Positions 1-10,822 of a stretch of DNA of 53,108 nt are shown here, one piece after another. The notes under the pieces were generated by a model. That model had not been told where the DNA came from, did no database searches, and was given only the letters and a program-made list of their open reading frames with translations. Position 1 is the first letter of the stretch. Every line of letters starts with the position of its first letter. Position numbers and translations under genes: made by a program. The stretch is from Azolla pinnata (taxonomy: Eukaryota; Streptophyta; Polypodiopsida; Salviniales; Salviniaceae), in assembly GCA_037176905.1 (NCBI GenBank), contig JBBBWG010029410.1:1-53108 (forward strand). The letters are read 5' to 3'.

Positions 1-1040
1 GGCGGCGGCGGCCCCGACCCGCGGCTCGGCGGCGTGTTCACATTCGGGCAGCCGCGCGCCGGCGACGCCGCCTTCGCCGGCTACGTGGAGGCTCGCCTCG
101 GCCAATCGCTCGCCGACCCGCGCCGCCGCAAGTTCTTCCGCGTCGTGTTCTGGAGGGACCTCGTCGCGCGCGTGCCGAGCAACGACGCCCTCTTCCGCTT
201 CCAGCACATTCGGCCGTGCCACTTCTACGCGAGCACGGCGCGGTCGCAGGTCCGTGCGATCCTAAACGTACTACCCGATCGATCGATCGATCGATCGATG
301 CTTCTCGTTCCGTCGAAACCAAGAATCCGATCGATCGATCGATCGGTGCTTCTTGTTTGTTTTCTTTTGTTGAAACCAAGAATCCGATCGATCCATCCAT
401 GCTTCTCGTTTGGTCGAAACCAAGAATCCGATCGATCGATCCATGCTTCTCGTTTGGTCGAAACCAAGAATCCGATCGATCGATCGATGCTTCTCGTTCG
501 CTCGAAATCAAGAATCCGATCGATCGATCGATGCCTCTCGTTCGCTCGAAACCAAGAATCGATCGATCGATCGGTGCTTCTCGTTTGGTTTCTTTTTGTT
601 GAAACCAAGAATCGATCGGGCGATCGATCGATGCTTCTCGTTTGTTTCCTTTTGTTGAAACCAAGATCCTTTCATTAACGTATCGCATCGAATGATGCCG
701 AGCGGCTACAGTACGAATGGGCCTGCATTCGGGCGATACAATTTGTTCTTTTTTTTTGTCCCCCCCTAAAAACTAGATTCATCGTAGTATCTTTAAAAAA
801 AAAAACCCTAAAACCCTAAACCCTAAAAACACACAATTACATCATGGTTCAATCAAAGAGGCGAAAGATCGAACAAACTGACAAGATGAGAGATTGTAGG
901 GAAGCCGCGACCTGTTTTGCCGTAGCTTCCTTGCCAACATCTCTGCGTTGCAAACATCTTAACATATAAGGGTTTCTCCTGGAGGTTCTATGCATTCTAT
1001 GAAGGCCAATTCTAGCGGGACAAGCATCTAACAATGTCTG

Positions 1041-1073
<33 letters not shown>

Positions 1074-1327
1074 GGTTGCTATAGGTCCTCCGGGAACAGC
1101 CCTACAACAACTGGGCTTTAAATGTCCTCGATCCTCGGAGCCGGATCGATGCATTTGTGGAGCTCGTGCGGAGCCTGGCCACCAGCGCATCTGGCACCAC
1201 CAGTGTCTCTCTCTGGAGACGCCTCCTCACCGTTCTCGCGCCCACTACCTCTAGCCATTCCATAGCTTACTACATCGACGCCGTCCACACGGCACCGCCT
1301 TCGTTCCTCGCCGCACTCCCACTCTAA
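1..1327 (+). CDS. Class-3 lipase (OBL1-like triacylglycerol lipase), 3' half only
   Basis: This is the C-terminal part of an alpha/beta-hydrolase lipase (lipase_3 family), which in plants hydrolyses acylglycerols; the OBL branch sits on lipid droplets. The exons are 1-249 and 1085-1327, with a phase-0 intron, donor after CAG at 249 and acceptor AG at 1083-1084. Together they give 163 codons and a TAA stop. The strand opposite the nucleophile elbow begins VFTFGQPRAGD, as in OBL-type lipases. The probable catalytic Asp is in RDLVARVP and the probable catalytic His in SHSIAYYIDAV near the C-terminus; the nucleophile Ser (GHSLG) lies outside the window. The first exon is very GC-rich and codon-biased compared with the rest of the window. 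An AATAAA lies about 75 bases after the stop. The family call is confident; the OBL subfamily is inferred from memory of the C-terminal motifs. Confidence 0.9.
277..669 (+). repeat. GATC-core intronic minisatellite, 8 units
   Basis: Eight tandem units of 42-57 bp lie inside the lipase intron. Each begins with two to six GATC tetramers and continues with GCTTCTCGTTTGGTCGAAAC and CAAGAATC. Units start near 277, 329, 386, 430, 474, 518, 560 and 613. Three units (2, 7 and 8) carry an extra TTTCTTTTGTTG segment, so there are at least two unit subtypes. Because the units lack stops in several frames, they produce spurious open frames reading RSIDRS on both strands. Confidence 0.95.
795..830 (+). 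repeat. Short telomere-like CCCTAAA tract
   Basis: A poly-A run is followed by about four CCCTAAA/CCCTAAAA units inside the lipase intron. This is the complement of the plant telomere repeat TTTAGGG. Confidence 0.8.
1041..1073 (+). repeat. (TTG)n microsatellite at intron 3' end
   Basis: About 11 TTG units form the pyrimidine-poor but T-rich stretch just before the lipase intron acceptor (AG at 1083-1084). Confidence 0.9.
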
Positions 1328-2712
1328 GAACTGTCCATGAATCTATACATACCCCTTGTTCTAAATTTAGATGAGATGCATATGCCATTCTAATGTTTTC
1401 GCAATAAAAAAAACCCCCCCAGTATATGTATCTATACCATGAATCCATCAATTGCTGTACACAGAAACTATAAACAGACTTCCTTATGATTCATGGGTGG
1501 CATGCTTATTATGGTCAGATCGATTTGCTTGTTACCTGAAGCACCACTTGTTTACTTGTATGTACTCCTGAATTTTACAATAAAGCCCCGATGAAAGACG
1601 CGCTATGTACATAAATTGCTGTATAAAAACTTCCTGATCAATGGTGGGTGGATGCTTATTGGTCAGATCATTTGCTTTTTAAACCCCCTCTGTTAGTCAG
1701 ATCTAATGTGATTGCTCCGACTGCATTACATCACTGTATCTACTTCTTCATTTGGTGTTATTTCATCATGCCTATTAGCTTATTCAATTTGCATTTTTCA
1801 GATACATCAATTCATCTACCGTTTGTCCCATATTGTTGCCTTCCCCTGAGAGTAAAAACATTAACAAGCTCCACCCCAGCACGTGACAATATGACCGTGT
1901 ACGTGTCTTTGAAATTTCACACATCGTTACCGTATTGAATACCAAACTTTTGAGCTATGTATATGGAAATTGGAATCTGTAGAGAATTGTGACGAAAATC
2001 GCATGGTATAACCATTACTCGATCGATGTGTGTATACAGTTTTTATTTTGGAACTCGCATGCAACACATTGCTGCTGATGGCAAACTTTGTATATACAGA
2101 ATTACATGATATAACCATTATTACTCTTTTGAGGTATATACAGTTTTTATTTTGGAACTCGCAACACATTGTTGTCGATGGCAAACTTTGAGCTATATAC
2201 AGAGTTCCCATGACCTCCTCCTGACCCTTCTCCGTCGTCCATCTTCAAGCCAAGAACAACCATCATTTCTATTTGCCTCACACATCTCAAAATTTCTAAC
2301 TGAAACCGTTGGAATCCCCTTTTGTACATGGTAATCATAGGACCATTAACTGAGCTATATATATATATATACATACAGCTTTCCGAGCTCGCTCCAGTGT
2401 TTTTTGAGGTACATTATGTACAAGCTCCGTCTCCAGTTTTCTTGCTTCTCTTGATCCCTCTCCAGTTTTTCGGTCGTTGATCAATACCGACGAATCATTT
2501 CTTTAACACTCTGCTTTGATCGATAACTTCCACTGCTTGAAACCGAGGTTCATTCAGAAATGCCCAGCTGCTTTTAGTCCACCTAATCAGAAATGGAAGG
2601 GAAAGAAATGTCAAAAGACCGTGCTACAAAATGAACTGTTTCTGAGGGTGTTAAAACAGAAAAAAGAAAAACAAACGGGGCCATAGCGGATCCAAATTCA
2701 TCATCAGGGCTT
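1328..2712. other. Intergenic region between convergent genes, with two local tandem duplications
   Basis: No coding exon is recognisable here. Two degenerate duplications are visible. In the first, 1452-1530 resembles 1615-1679 (both contain a GGTGG..GCTTATT..GGTCAGATC block). In the second, 2002-2093 resembles 2105-2191 (both contain TATAACCATTA and TACAGTTTTTATTTTGGAAC). A short TA repeat lies at about 2357-2371. The 3' untranslated regions of the lipase and the small minus-strand gene must lie in this interval. Confidence 0.7.
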
Positions 2713-4311
2713 TTACCAGTCATTAGAACTGGCCATCTTCTCCAAGCTCCTCTCTAGTTCTTGCTGAACCAGCTCCCTCTCGGTTACACCTTGCGATTTT
2801 GATTGCTGATTGAGAATGCAGGCAGAATCCAACAGTTACAAAACCTTATGATATATGAGAATAGAACCCACACAATCGAGAATCACACCTTGCTATCACT
2901 GATAACATGTTATGAATGAGAATACAACCAACCACATTAAGAAGTATTCATCGAGCTAGAATAATAAGAAGCACAATTTACAAAATTTACAAGTAACTGC
3001 ATAATAAAGAATGCCTCAAAGAGCCAGATATGGACGAAGTAGAATAGCGCAAGAAACTGTATTCGGAACCAAGTGGATTTGAATCAAATGTATTTTTAAC
3101 CATAGTGAGTGGATTTTGTGTTCAAACGATCCTAGTTTCGATCCAAGGATTTGGATCAAATTAGCTGATGAGGAATCGATCCAGTTAAGACCGGCTGTAC
3201 TTGTGAATGCTGTGCTTGTCGCTTGGATATCTCCGTAGCTTCTCTCATATGGCGATCTTCTTGCTCGTGCCGTGATCTCCAAAACATATCGATCTCTGAG
3301 CGCGTGAACGACCCCTTGCGCTCGAAGCCTGAGCACAACAAGCAATTCTCTCCCAAAATAAGAACAAAATCAAAATCATCGACAAGAAACAGAGAGGAAC
3401 TCTGCTTAGAAACTCCCAACAATAAAAGTTAGTTACTGCCTTCTATGTTGATGGTAATTAGGGTTTAGGATTGAGGACAGCAGAAAGGCTAATTAAAAAA
3501 CTCACCCAGAATAGGAGAAAATCAATCATAAACAAGAAACACAAGCTCGTTTAAAGATCTCCACTGGAAACTCAGTCCAAGGCCTTCTATGTTGATGGTA
3601 AAGAGGTTTAGGGTTGAGGATAACCAAGCTAAAACTCTCCCAAAATAAGAGCAAATCAATCATAAACAAGAAACAGAGAGGAAAACATTTCGAAAACTGC
3701 CTCGTATGTTGGCAGTGAGTAGGGGTTCAGGGTTGAAGGAAACAGAAAAAACCGCTTCAAACTCTCCGAGACAAAATCATTCAAAGCTCTCAGCTACTGC
3801 CTTCTATATTGACGGCATAAGGGCAACAGAAAAACTCATTGAAAACTCTCCGAAAATAAGAAGAGCAGATTACATCCTAAGCAAAAGAAAATCATCCAAA
3901 AGCTCCAATCAAATAGCTAGCTAGTTACTACTGCCTTTCTATGTTGATGGCAAACTCGGGTTTAGGGTTCTAAGATTCAAGAGAGAGAGAGAGACCCATT
4001 TGATTAAAACGTTTCCGAGAACAAGAGCAAATCAAAAACTTAAACAGGAGCAAAAAAGAAAGACATTCCAAGATCCAAAGAGTAGCCGATTACTGACTTC
4101 TATGTTGATGCCAAATCGGAGTTTAGGAATCAGGGCAACAGAGAAAACTCGTTCAAAAGCTAACTAGTTAGAGCTACTTCCTTCCATGTTGATGGGCAGT
4201 GATTAGGGTTTAGGGTTTTAGGGTTTTAGGGTATTCAAGCTTAAAGTCAGCTGAGAAAGCACACCAACCTCTCTTGGAAGAAGACAGCTTTGGAGAGTCC
4301 CAACCAGCCAT
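2713..4311 (-). CDS. Small conserved-looking plant protein of unknown function (87 aa, 3 exons)
   Basis: I do not recognise this protein. Three minus-strand exons join in one frame: 4311-4269, 3328-3201 and 2805-2713 (TAA). All junctions are GT-AG and the phases agree (1, then 0). The first ATG could be 4323 (91 aa, MGSLMAGW) or 4311 (87 aa, MAGWDSPK); I chose the second because MAGW starts many short plant proteins, but either is possible. The product is hydrophilic and highly charged. It has a Ser/Lys-rich start, a central segment SFTRSEIDMFWRSRHEQE, and a Glu/Gln-rich helix-like C-terminus (RELVQQELERSLEK) that could form a coiled coil. There is no signal peptide or membrane segment. The first intron (940 bp) carries a seven-copy repeat. 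A TTTAGGG motif lies about 70 bases upstream. Confidence 0.75.
3436..4245. repeat. Seven-copy degenerate intronic repeat (~80-160 bp period) with telomere-like core
   Basis: The first intron of the small minus-strand gene holds seven degenerate copies keyed by CTTCTATGTTGATGG near 3440, 3583, 3700, 3800, 3937, 4100 and 4182. Most copies are followed within about 10-20 bases by TTAGGGTTTAGGG-like sequence. Many then continue with AAAACTC.CCAAAATAAGAGCAAATCA and AAACAAGAAACAGAGAGG. The last copy runs into a TTTAGGG/TTTTAGGG tract at 4205-4233. Confidence 0.85.
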
Positions 4312-4323
4312 GAGAGACCCCAT

Positions 4324-5393
4324 CTCCCTCCTTTCCTCCCTGCTCAGAGTGAAGATCTCAGAGAGTGTTGCTGTGTGTTTAGGGTTAGGTCAAATCGGAA
4401 GCTGAAATCAAACCCACCCATCACCAGGAAATGAGCGATCCATGGACAGATTTATACCCTAATCCACACCAGCTTTTCCATCACCTGTTGGGGCAAGAGA
4501 ATTCTCTCAGATTTTTGCTGCATTTAGCAAGTCAGGAATTACTTCCTTAATACAGTCAATCATCATCATCAACAACAACATATGGTACTTGCCAAAGTCC
4601 CCAATTTCCAAGGTAATATGTTTTTGTTATCAAATCTATCTTGTACCGGTTAACTTTCGAGGTATAATCCAAGGTAATATATTCTTTTGTTATTAAATCG
4701 TCTCTGCTGGTTAACTTCCGAGGTATAATTTACGGTAATATTTTCTAGATTCGTCTTCAATCTTTCGCTCGAGGGGTTGTTAATCACCCTGAATCCATTC
4801 TTATTCTCTCCAAAATTCTCTCCACTATCGTGCTCCTTGTTTGCAGATCCGTCAGTATACATCCATTGATATTGTCATTAGCAGCGCACTGTGCTCGAAA
4901 TTTTAGCGGCAGGGCGCTTTGTCAGCTTTCCCTTGGGTTTCGCTGCTATTCACATCCTTCGCTATCCACCGGTAGGGTCATCGTCCGCCGATTACCCCGC
5001 AGAGCAAATGCAACATTTCGGGATCGATGACACTTGTTAAACGGTGTTTACAGTGCGTGTAGCGACGATGTTTCGGCACTTTGACACGAGCGGTGTACTT
5101 GTAGATCGAGGTACAGCTGCTTGAACTCGCAATCATCGCGACTTCTGCATTAGGCCCTCGAGAGCTGCATTCCGAGGGGCCTTTGAAATGCCTCGTAGTG
5201 TCTGACTAGAGGTCTCCGATGTGATTCAGAGACTGTGAGAGGGCGATTTCACATGGCTGGTACTTACGGAGCGAAGCGGTGCAACGAGGCAGAATGTTGT
5301 CTCGGTGTTGGGCAAGAGCAGCTGTACGATTCCGTTTTGGGGAGGGAGGGGGGGATCCCAGATCTGGTTTCGGTTACGGTATTGTTAGGGTTC
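4324..5393. other. Intergenic region, upstream of the small gene
   Basis: This interval contains the 5' leader and promoter of the minus-strand small gene, with TTTAGGGTTAGG at 4378-4389. No exon is supported. Two imperfect copies of AGGTATAATCCAAGGTAATAT-like sequence occur at about 4608-4735. Nothing else is recognisable. Confidence 0.6.
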
Positions 5394-6212
5394 GGGTTCT
5401 TGGAGGGGTGTAGTTAGGGTTTAGGGTTCCTAGTCAGGATGCGGTAAAGACTTAGGATTCTTTGATGGATGTAATTATAGTTAGGGTTAGGGTTCTTGGA
5501 GGAGTGTAGTTAGGGTTTTGGGCTAGGGTTCCTGGTCGGGATGCGGTAAAGAGTTGGGTTTCTTTGAGGGGTGTAATTAGGGTTAGGATTAGGGTTCTTG
5601 GAGGGGTGTAGCGATGGTTAGGGTTCATGGAGGGTTAAGGTTAAGGTTTCGAAGGGGTGTAGTTAGGGTTAGGAGTCTTGGAGGGGGTGTGATTAGGGTT
5701 AGGGTGAGGGTTCTTGGAGGGGTGTAGTTAGGGTTAGGGTGAGTGTAGTTAGGATATAGGGTGGGTGTAGCTAGGATTAGGGTTAGGGTTCTTGGAGGGG
5801 TATAGTTAGGGTTAGGGTTAGGATTCTTTGAGGGGTGTAATTAGGGTTAGGGTTCTTGGAGGGGTGTAGTGAGGGTTAGGGTTCATGGAGGGTTAAGGTT
5901 AAGGTTTCGAAGGGGTGTAGTTAGGGTGAGGGTTAGGGTTCTTGGTGAGGATGCGGTAAGAGTTGGGATTCTTGGAGCGGTGTAATTAGGGTTAGGGTTA
6001 GGGTTAAGGTTCTTGGTCAGGAGGTGGTAAGAGTTAGGAGTCTTGGAGGGGGGTGTGATCAGGGTTAGGGTTAGGGTTAGGGTTCTTGGAGGGGTATAGT
6101 TAGGGTTAGGGTTAGGGTTCTTGGAGGGTGTAGTTAGGGTTAGGGTTAGGGTTCTTGAGGGGGTGTAATTAGGGTTAGGTTTAGGGTTAGGGTTAGGGTT
6201 AGGGTTAGGGTT
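5394..6212 (+). repeat. Interstitial telomere-like TTAGGG array with interspersed spacer
   Basis: About 820 bp consist of runs of TTAGGG (mostly hexamers, occasionally TTTAGGG) alternating with spacers such as GTTCTTGGAGGGGTGTAG and GTTCTTGGTCAGGATGCGG. The longest uninterrupted TTAGGG run is at 6171-6210, immediately before the leader of the adenylate-kinase-like gene. On the minus strand it translates as an Asn-Pro/Thr-Leu repeat with no stops; this is an artefact, not a gene. Confidence 0.95.
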
Positions 6213-6664
6213 TCTTCTTCTTCTTCTTCTTCTTCCTTTTTGTTTTATAAGAGTAAAGTGACAGAACATCTTCTTCCCAAAACCTCTCCAGACTCTTCCC
6301 CCTGCTGCTGCTAGGGTTTTTCTCTCTCCCCATCGCCTTCTCTGCGCGCTCCCCACACCTTCCTCCTCCTCTGCTGCATTCTCTGCTCGCTAGGACCTCG
6401 ATCTTCTCCCCCCACAGCTTCCCCGCTCTCTCCAGATCCCAGCCATTTCCGAACTGTTCACAGTTTGGGAGCTTTCCCCCGATTCCTTTCCATGGTCTAG
6501 GGTTTTCTCGACAGCTTCGCGACATCGCCCCCGCTCTACCTGCGTCTTCTAGGGTTTCTTCCGATCTCTACTGTGCTTCGCCGTCCACAACTTCTCTCCG
6601 CCATCGCCGCACCTTCGCATCCAAACGGTCTCAGGGAAAGAACGGCCGAGAAGTCGATCGCAGA
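6211..6664 (+). promoter_or_regulatory. Promoter and 5' leader of the adenylate-kinase-like gene
   Basis: A TTC microsatellite (6211-6234) is followed by a C/T-rich leader with three telo-box-type AGGGTTT motifs at 6313-6319, 6499-6505 and 6551-6557. Telo-boxes with pyrimidine patches are a known feature of plant genes for translation and organelle biogenesis. The transcription start is not determined. Confidence 0.5.
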
Positions 6665-9204
6665 ATGGCCCGCGCTTTGCGGAAGAGCGCCGTCGCAAGC
6701 GCCGCCCTCCTATCCGGCCGCTCCCCGCGCCACGGGTGGAAGAGATCCTCGGCCGAGAGGAGCTATTCTGCTGCGTCGGCGGCGATGTCATTGTGCGTGG
6801 AAGAGGAGCCCGAGTTCGGATCCTGGGAGCTGCCCTTGCCGGTGCTGCAGGACATGACGAGCGGCCAGAAGACAGGGCGAGGTCCGCAGTGGGTTTTCCT
6901 GGGGAGCCCAGGCGTGGGGAAATCCACGTACGCCACTCGCCTTGCCAAGCTCCTCAATGTGCCCCACATCTCCATGGGGAGTCTCCTGCACAATGAAGCT
7001 TCCAAGTCCACTACATTTGGCAAGGAGGTGCGTTTCTCCCTGCCCTAATGCGTGTATGGATGTGCCATTTTGTGTCTCTCGCGCTCTCCCTCTCTGTGTA
7101 TTGGAGTATATCTGCGTGGAAATGTGGTGTAAATGACTACATGTACACCTGTTTCTGCAGAATCTTCTCGGGGAATGTATCTGTACTTGTGTATGGGAGT
7201 GTATGTGTCAATACTTGTATACATCTGGGGCAATGTAAGCTTTGGTATGGAGATCAGTGCTTATAGAGTAGAGATCGGCATACATCTGTGTGGTGGTATT
7301 CTTCGTCAATGTATGTATAGAGATCAGCATACATTCCTGTGGTGGTATTCTTTGTCAATGTATGTATGGGGATATCGGCATGCTTCTGTGTAATCTACGG
7401 TTTCGTATGTGCCTGTATGCGTCTGTATTTGTAGATGTCTGATAATCTTCCACAATGTGGCTATGGAGGTATTTCGATGTGCCTATGTGCTCTATGTATG
7501 TTCGAATGAGTGAGTACATATGTGGATGTGTATGTGCGTTTTTGTCTGAATACTTGCGTTGAGAGTTTCTGTCATTGTTTCATTTGATGTGTTCTGTACA
7601 CCGTTTGTATATGTCTGTGTGTGGTGGTATCTGTTGTCACTGTTAAATTTATCAATACGATTCTTACCACCGTGATTGTTGGTAACCTTACACAGCTTGC
7701 TCTAATCATGAGACAAGGGAAGCTCGTGCCTGATGACATTATATTCAGCGTCTTGTCGAAGCGGTTTGAACAGAAGATCAAGCACAATGAGTCAGGATTC
7801 ATCATCGATGGTTTCCCACGAACGCTTACTCAAGCTGTAAGATACAATGATCATATATGTAGAGGATCAAACATATATGTAGATGTTCATACTCAACTGT
7901 TAGAGGATTGCCGTATATATACCTACATATGTATATGTATTCTGGATGTATACGCATAGATATATGTTCATATGCACAGATGTTTAGGATTGAATACATG
8001 TGGATGTTCACATATACAGATGTTGAGGATTGCATGTGTGTGTGTATGTAGATGTTCATATACAAAAATCTTGAAGAGTGTATAAATATGAAGATGTTCA
8101 TGTACGCAAATTGTGAAATATGCTCCACATGGCTGCTCAAATTGCGATCTGTATACGTGGGTTTTATTACTCTTCCAGGAGATTCTAGATGAAGTAGCCG
8201 AAATCGATTTAGTTGTGAACTTGAAACTAAGGGAAGATATGCTGAGGAAGCACATGGACCGATGCTGTTGCACAGAGTGCGGGTCGAGTTTCTGTGATTC
8301 CAAGCAGAACTGTCATCAATGCTCAACCTGCAAAGCCCTCACTCTAGTGCCTGGTGCAGCCAATATGATGGAATACATGAGTTTGCTCCGTGATCGGCTC
8401 AAGACTCACTCAATCCAGGTTTGTCTTTTCATTGAACTAAAAAGCCCTTCTAAACTTGGAGGGAGGATGTCTTTGTAATTTGAGAAATGGGTGGAAAGGA
8501 TATGATGGAGGAACACAAATGAATGATCCGTAAGTTATCTGGTGTTTGCCCTAGAAGCCTAGTACAAAATTTCCTTCATAGGAGCTAAATAGAACGGCAC
8601 ATGGTATGGTTTTGCTACTGGAGCTATTACGTCAGCACCAAACCTTAAACCCTAAGCCTCAAATTAGCCCTAAGGGGAAACTTCAAAGCATATCCAATTA
8701 TGCAGTATTTATTCCAAAACCTTGGTACCAAATTTCATTCGTTTGGGGGTTCATGAATCTTCATGTAGTTTTTTTTGCTAGTGGAGCTTTTTTAAGTTTT
8801 ATATTTCTTCAACAGTGAACACTGTTAAAACTTCAGGTATAGAATACTCAATAAATCTCATTTTGTTTAGGGTTTTAGGTTTTCCATTTCTTCACTACTT
8901 TGCAGTATGTGGGTATCTTGTGATGGGAGTGTATTGGTGTTGAACTGGGGTAAATAACTGTAAATCCTAAATTCAGGGCTGTGCTTTACATTTTTCAAGT
9001 GGTATTCTTTTTTTCAATTCTTCATATTCTGTTTCCTATGGTTTAAAACAGTGTAAACCTGTCGAATATCATTATCGCAAGCGGGGGAAGCTCTTGGACT
9101 TGGATGTTGCTGGAGGAATTCCGAAGACTTGGCCTCGACTCTTGTCGGCACTACGGATGGAAGATGCTGAAATCGCTGTCCAGCAGCATCAGCTTCCGAT
9201 CTGA
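6665..9204 (+). CDS. Adenylate-kinase-like protein, AK7 type, probably mitochondrial
   Basis: This is a nucleoside-monophosphate-kinase fold protein of 298 aa. Exons are 6665-7027, 7696-7836, 8179-8418 and 9052-9204 (TGA), with all introns in phase 0. Residues 1-40 are Arg/Ser/Ala-rich without acidic residues until Glu31, consistent with a mitochondrial presequence. The P-loop GSPGVGKS is at about 80-87 and DGFPRT at 159-164. The C-terminal GGIPKTWPRLL block is typical of plant organellar adenylate kinases. Two functional sites are unusual. The AMP-site motif TGDLLR of standard kinases reads MGSLLH (104-109), losing the Thr, Asp and AMP-binding Arg. The LID is short and holds eight Cys between 197 and 219 in place of the usual RxDD segment. 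HISMGSL resembles the plant AK7 (At3g01820-like) branch, from memory. Catalytic activity is therefore uncertain. AATAAA at 9589-9594 is a possible polyadenylation signal. Confidence 0.9.
7225..7390 (+). repeat. Intronic ~58-bp tandem repeat, 3 copies
   Basis: Within intron 1 of the adenylate-kinase-like gene, three degenerate copies share GATCGGCATACAT, GTGTGGTGGTATTCTT and GTCAATGTATGTAT. Confidence 0.8.
7846..8110 (+). repeat. Intronic ~55-bp degenerate repeat, about 5 copies
   Basis: Intron 2 of the adenylate-kinase-like gene is built of degenerate copies containing ATATGTAGATGTTCATAT and GTTGAGGATTG-like blocks. Confidence 0.75.
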
Positions 9205-10822
9205 TTGTCTGAACCGATCTCTTGATCATTCCGATCATCTAAACAGGGAAACGATCTCAACACATCAGGAAAAGGTTGTGTGTCGAGATCTTCCGACGAA
9301 ATTTTTGTAGCTTGTTTGTGTAATTTCCGGGTTTTGGTTGAGGGACTCACTCGTATACGAATGAAGCAAGCAAGCTCGCGGGCGCTGGCTTTATTTGTGG
9401 AGACTTTGATCGAGGATCTACTTCTACTAGTACTAGTACTACTCCTACTTCTACTACTACACAAACTAACCATGGCATGGCTTGTGCTCCTATGGTTAAA
9501 ACTGCATATACAAGATAGCTAGCTACCTATAGATTGGAATAACTGGTTGGTTATAACTCAGTGTTTTTGTGAGAGCTTTTGTGATTGTAATAAATGGACC
9601 CCATCAGTTTTTTTGCCCCCCATTTCCAGAGCAATAGGCCTAGATGGGTTTGGGATTTTCTAAATGGTTTTGCTTATAGCTTGTTGTGTGTGCAGATGGG
9701 GCCACAGAAAAAAGAGCTTTTCCTGACTTACCACTTACCACTAGCTTTTGCTCGAATTCTATCGGTGAGTTTCGGGATCGAGCAAAGTCATCTTTCTGGG
9801 AATCATCGATGGATTGTGCTCGAGTCAAGCCTGGTCTCGGTGCCATTTCGCTCGGCTGTTGGGCAGTGAGCTGTGTAAAAACAAACCACCTTTGAATCAA
9901 GGTGTTTCTTCGACTTTGCAATTATGGCAGCTTCCATTCGGAGATCATGTACTTTGTGGAATGAGACGGTTGATGAGGCAATGGAGCATTGTGTGTGTGT
10001 GTGTGTAGTTGCGAGGATTGAAAAATACAGGCTTGGGAAAGAAGAAGAATACCATTGCATGCATCCAATCGAGTTCGCCGATCTTTACTGTTTGAAGCTC
10101 AGGAGATAGATACTCTTTTTTCTTTACCCTTGTGCTCGAGTTCGTCGATCTCAATTGTACATGGGTTTTTCCTTGCGCGTTTGCAGCTCGTAGATGCTCA
10201 AATCACTAGAGATGATGCTAAAGGTAGCGAATGCACACACACACATACATACATTCGTAGAAATCGGGTCTCGAATGCAAAATGCAACAGTTTGGGTGGA
10301 TAAATACTCGGGTTTGGCCTTTATGAGCAAAATTTTGCAGCGTTTTCAGGACCAAGTTGCTCTAGCTTCTTTTTTGCTTCTGGGCACAATATCTGGCACA
10401 ATCTTAGTTCAATTTTCTTCTTGTTCTTTCAGCAACTCCAGCATAATGTCCACAAGTCAGCTACATACATTTGATATTCATTTGCTCGATGAATCTATAG
10501 ACATGCATACATACATGTCTGCAAATTTTGCAAGATTTTCTTGGACCAAGCTATTCTGGCTTTTTTTTGCTTGTTTTGGGCACAAAACCTGGCACAATCT
10601 CTCAATTCAATCTTCTTCTTGTTTCTTTTAACAAAGCCAGCATAATAATGTCCACAGTCAAACTACACACATTTGATGCTCATTTGCCCAATGAATGTAT
10701 ACACACACATACGTACGTACGTACAATGTATATATGTATATACGTATGTGTACATGCGTATGTGTATATGTATATGTATTATGTACGTATAGAGAGAAGG
10801 GTTTCTGAAGGTTTTTGCTTTC
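9205..10822. other. Intergenic region between two plus-strand genes
   Basis: The stretch contains the 3' UTR of the kinase-like gene, a CTA-rich microsatellite (about 9417-9465), a GT run (about 9990-10007), a 193-bp tandem duplication, and TACG/TATG repeats at about 10700-10790 leading to the helicase leader. No coding exon is supported. Confidence 0.7.
10333..10720 (+). repeat. 193-bp tandem duplication
   Basis: Copy A (10333-10525) and copy B (10526-about 10720) align over their length. Both contain GACCAAG, GGGCACAA, TGGCACAATCT, CAATYTTCTTCTTG, CCAGCATAA, ATGTCCACA and ACATTTGAT. Each ends in a CATACATA-type microsatellite, which may have expanded after the duplication. Confidence 0.85.

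Noticed and set aside
34..688. Open frames on both strands reading RSIDRS/IDRS repeats
   Set aside because: They come from the GATC minisatellite in the lipase intron. Only 1-249 of the plus-strand frame is coding.
5883..6356. Minus-strand Asn-Pro/Thr-Leu repeat frame
   Set aside because: It is a translation of the telomere-like array.
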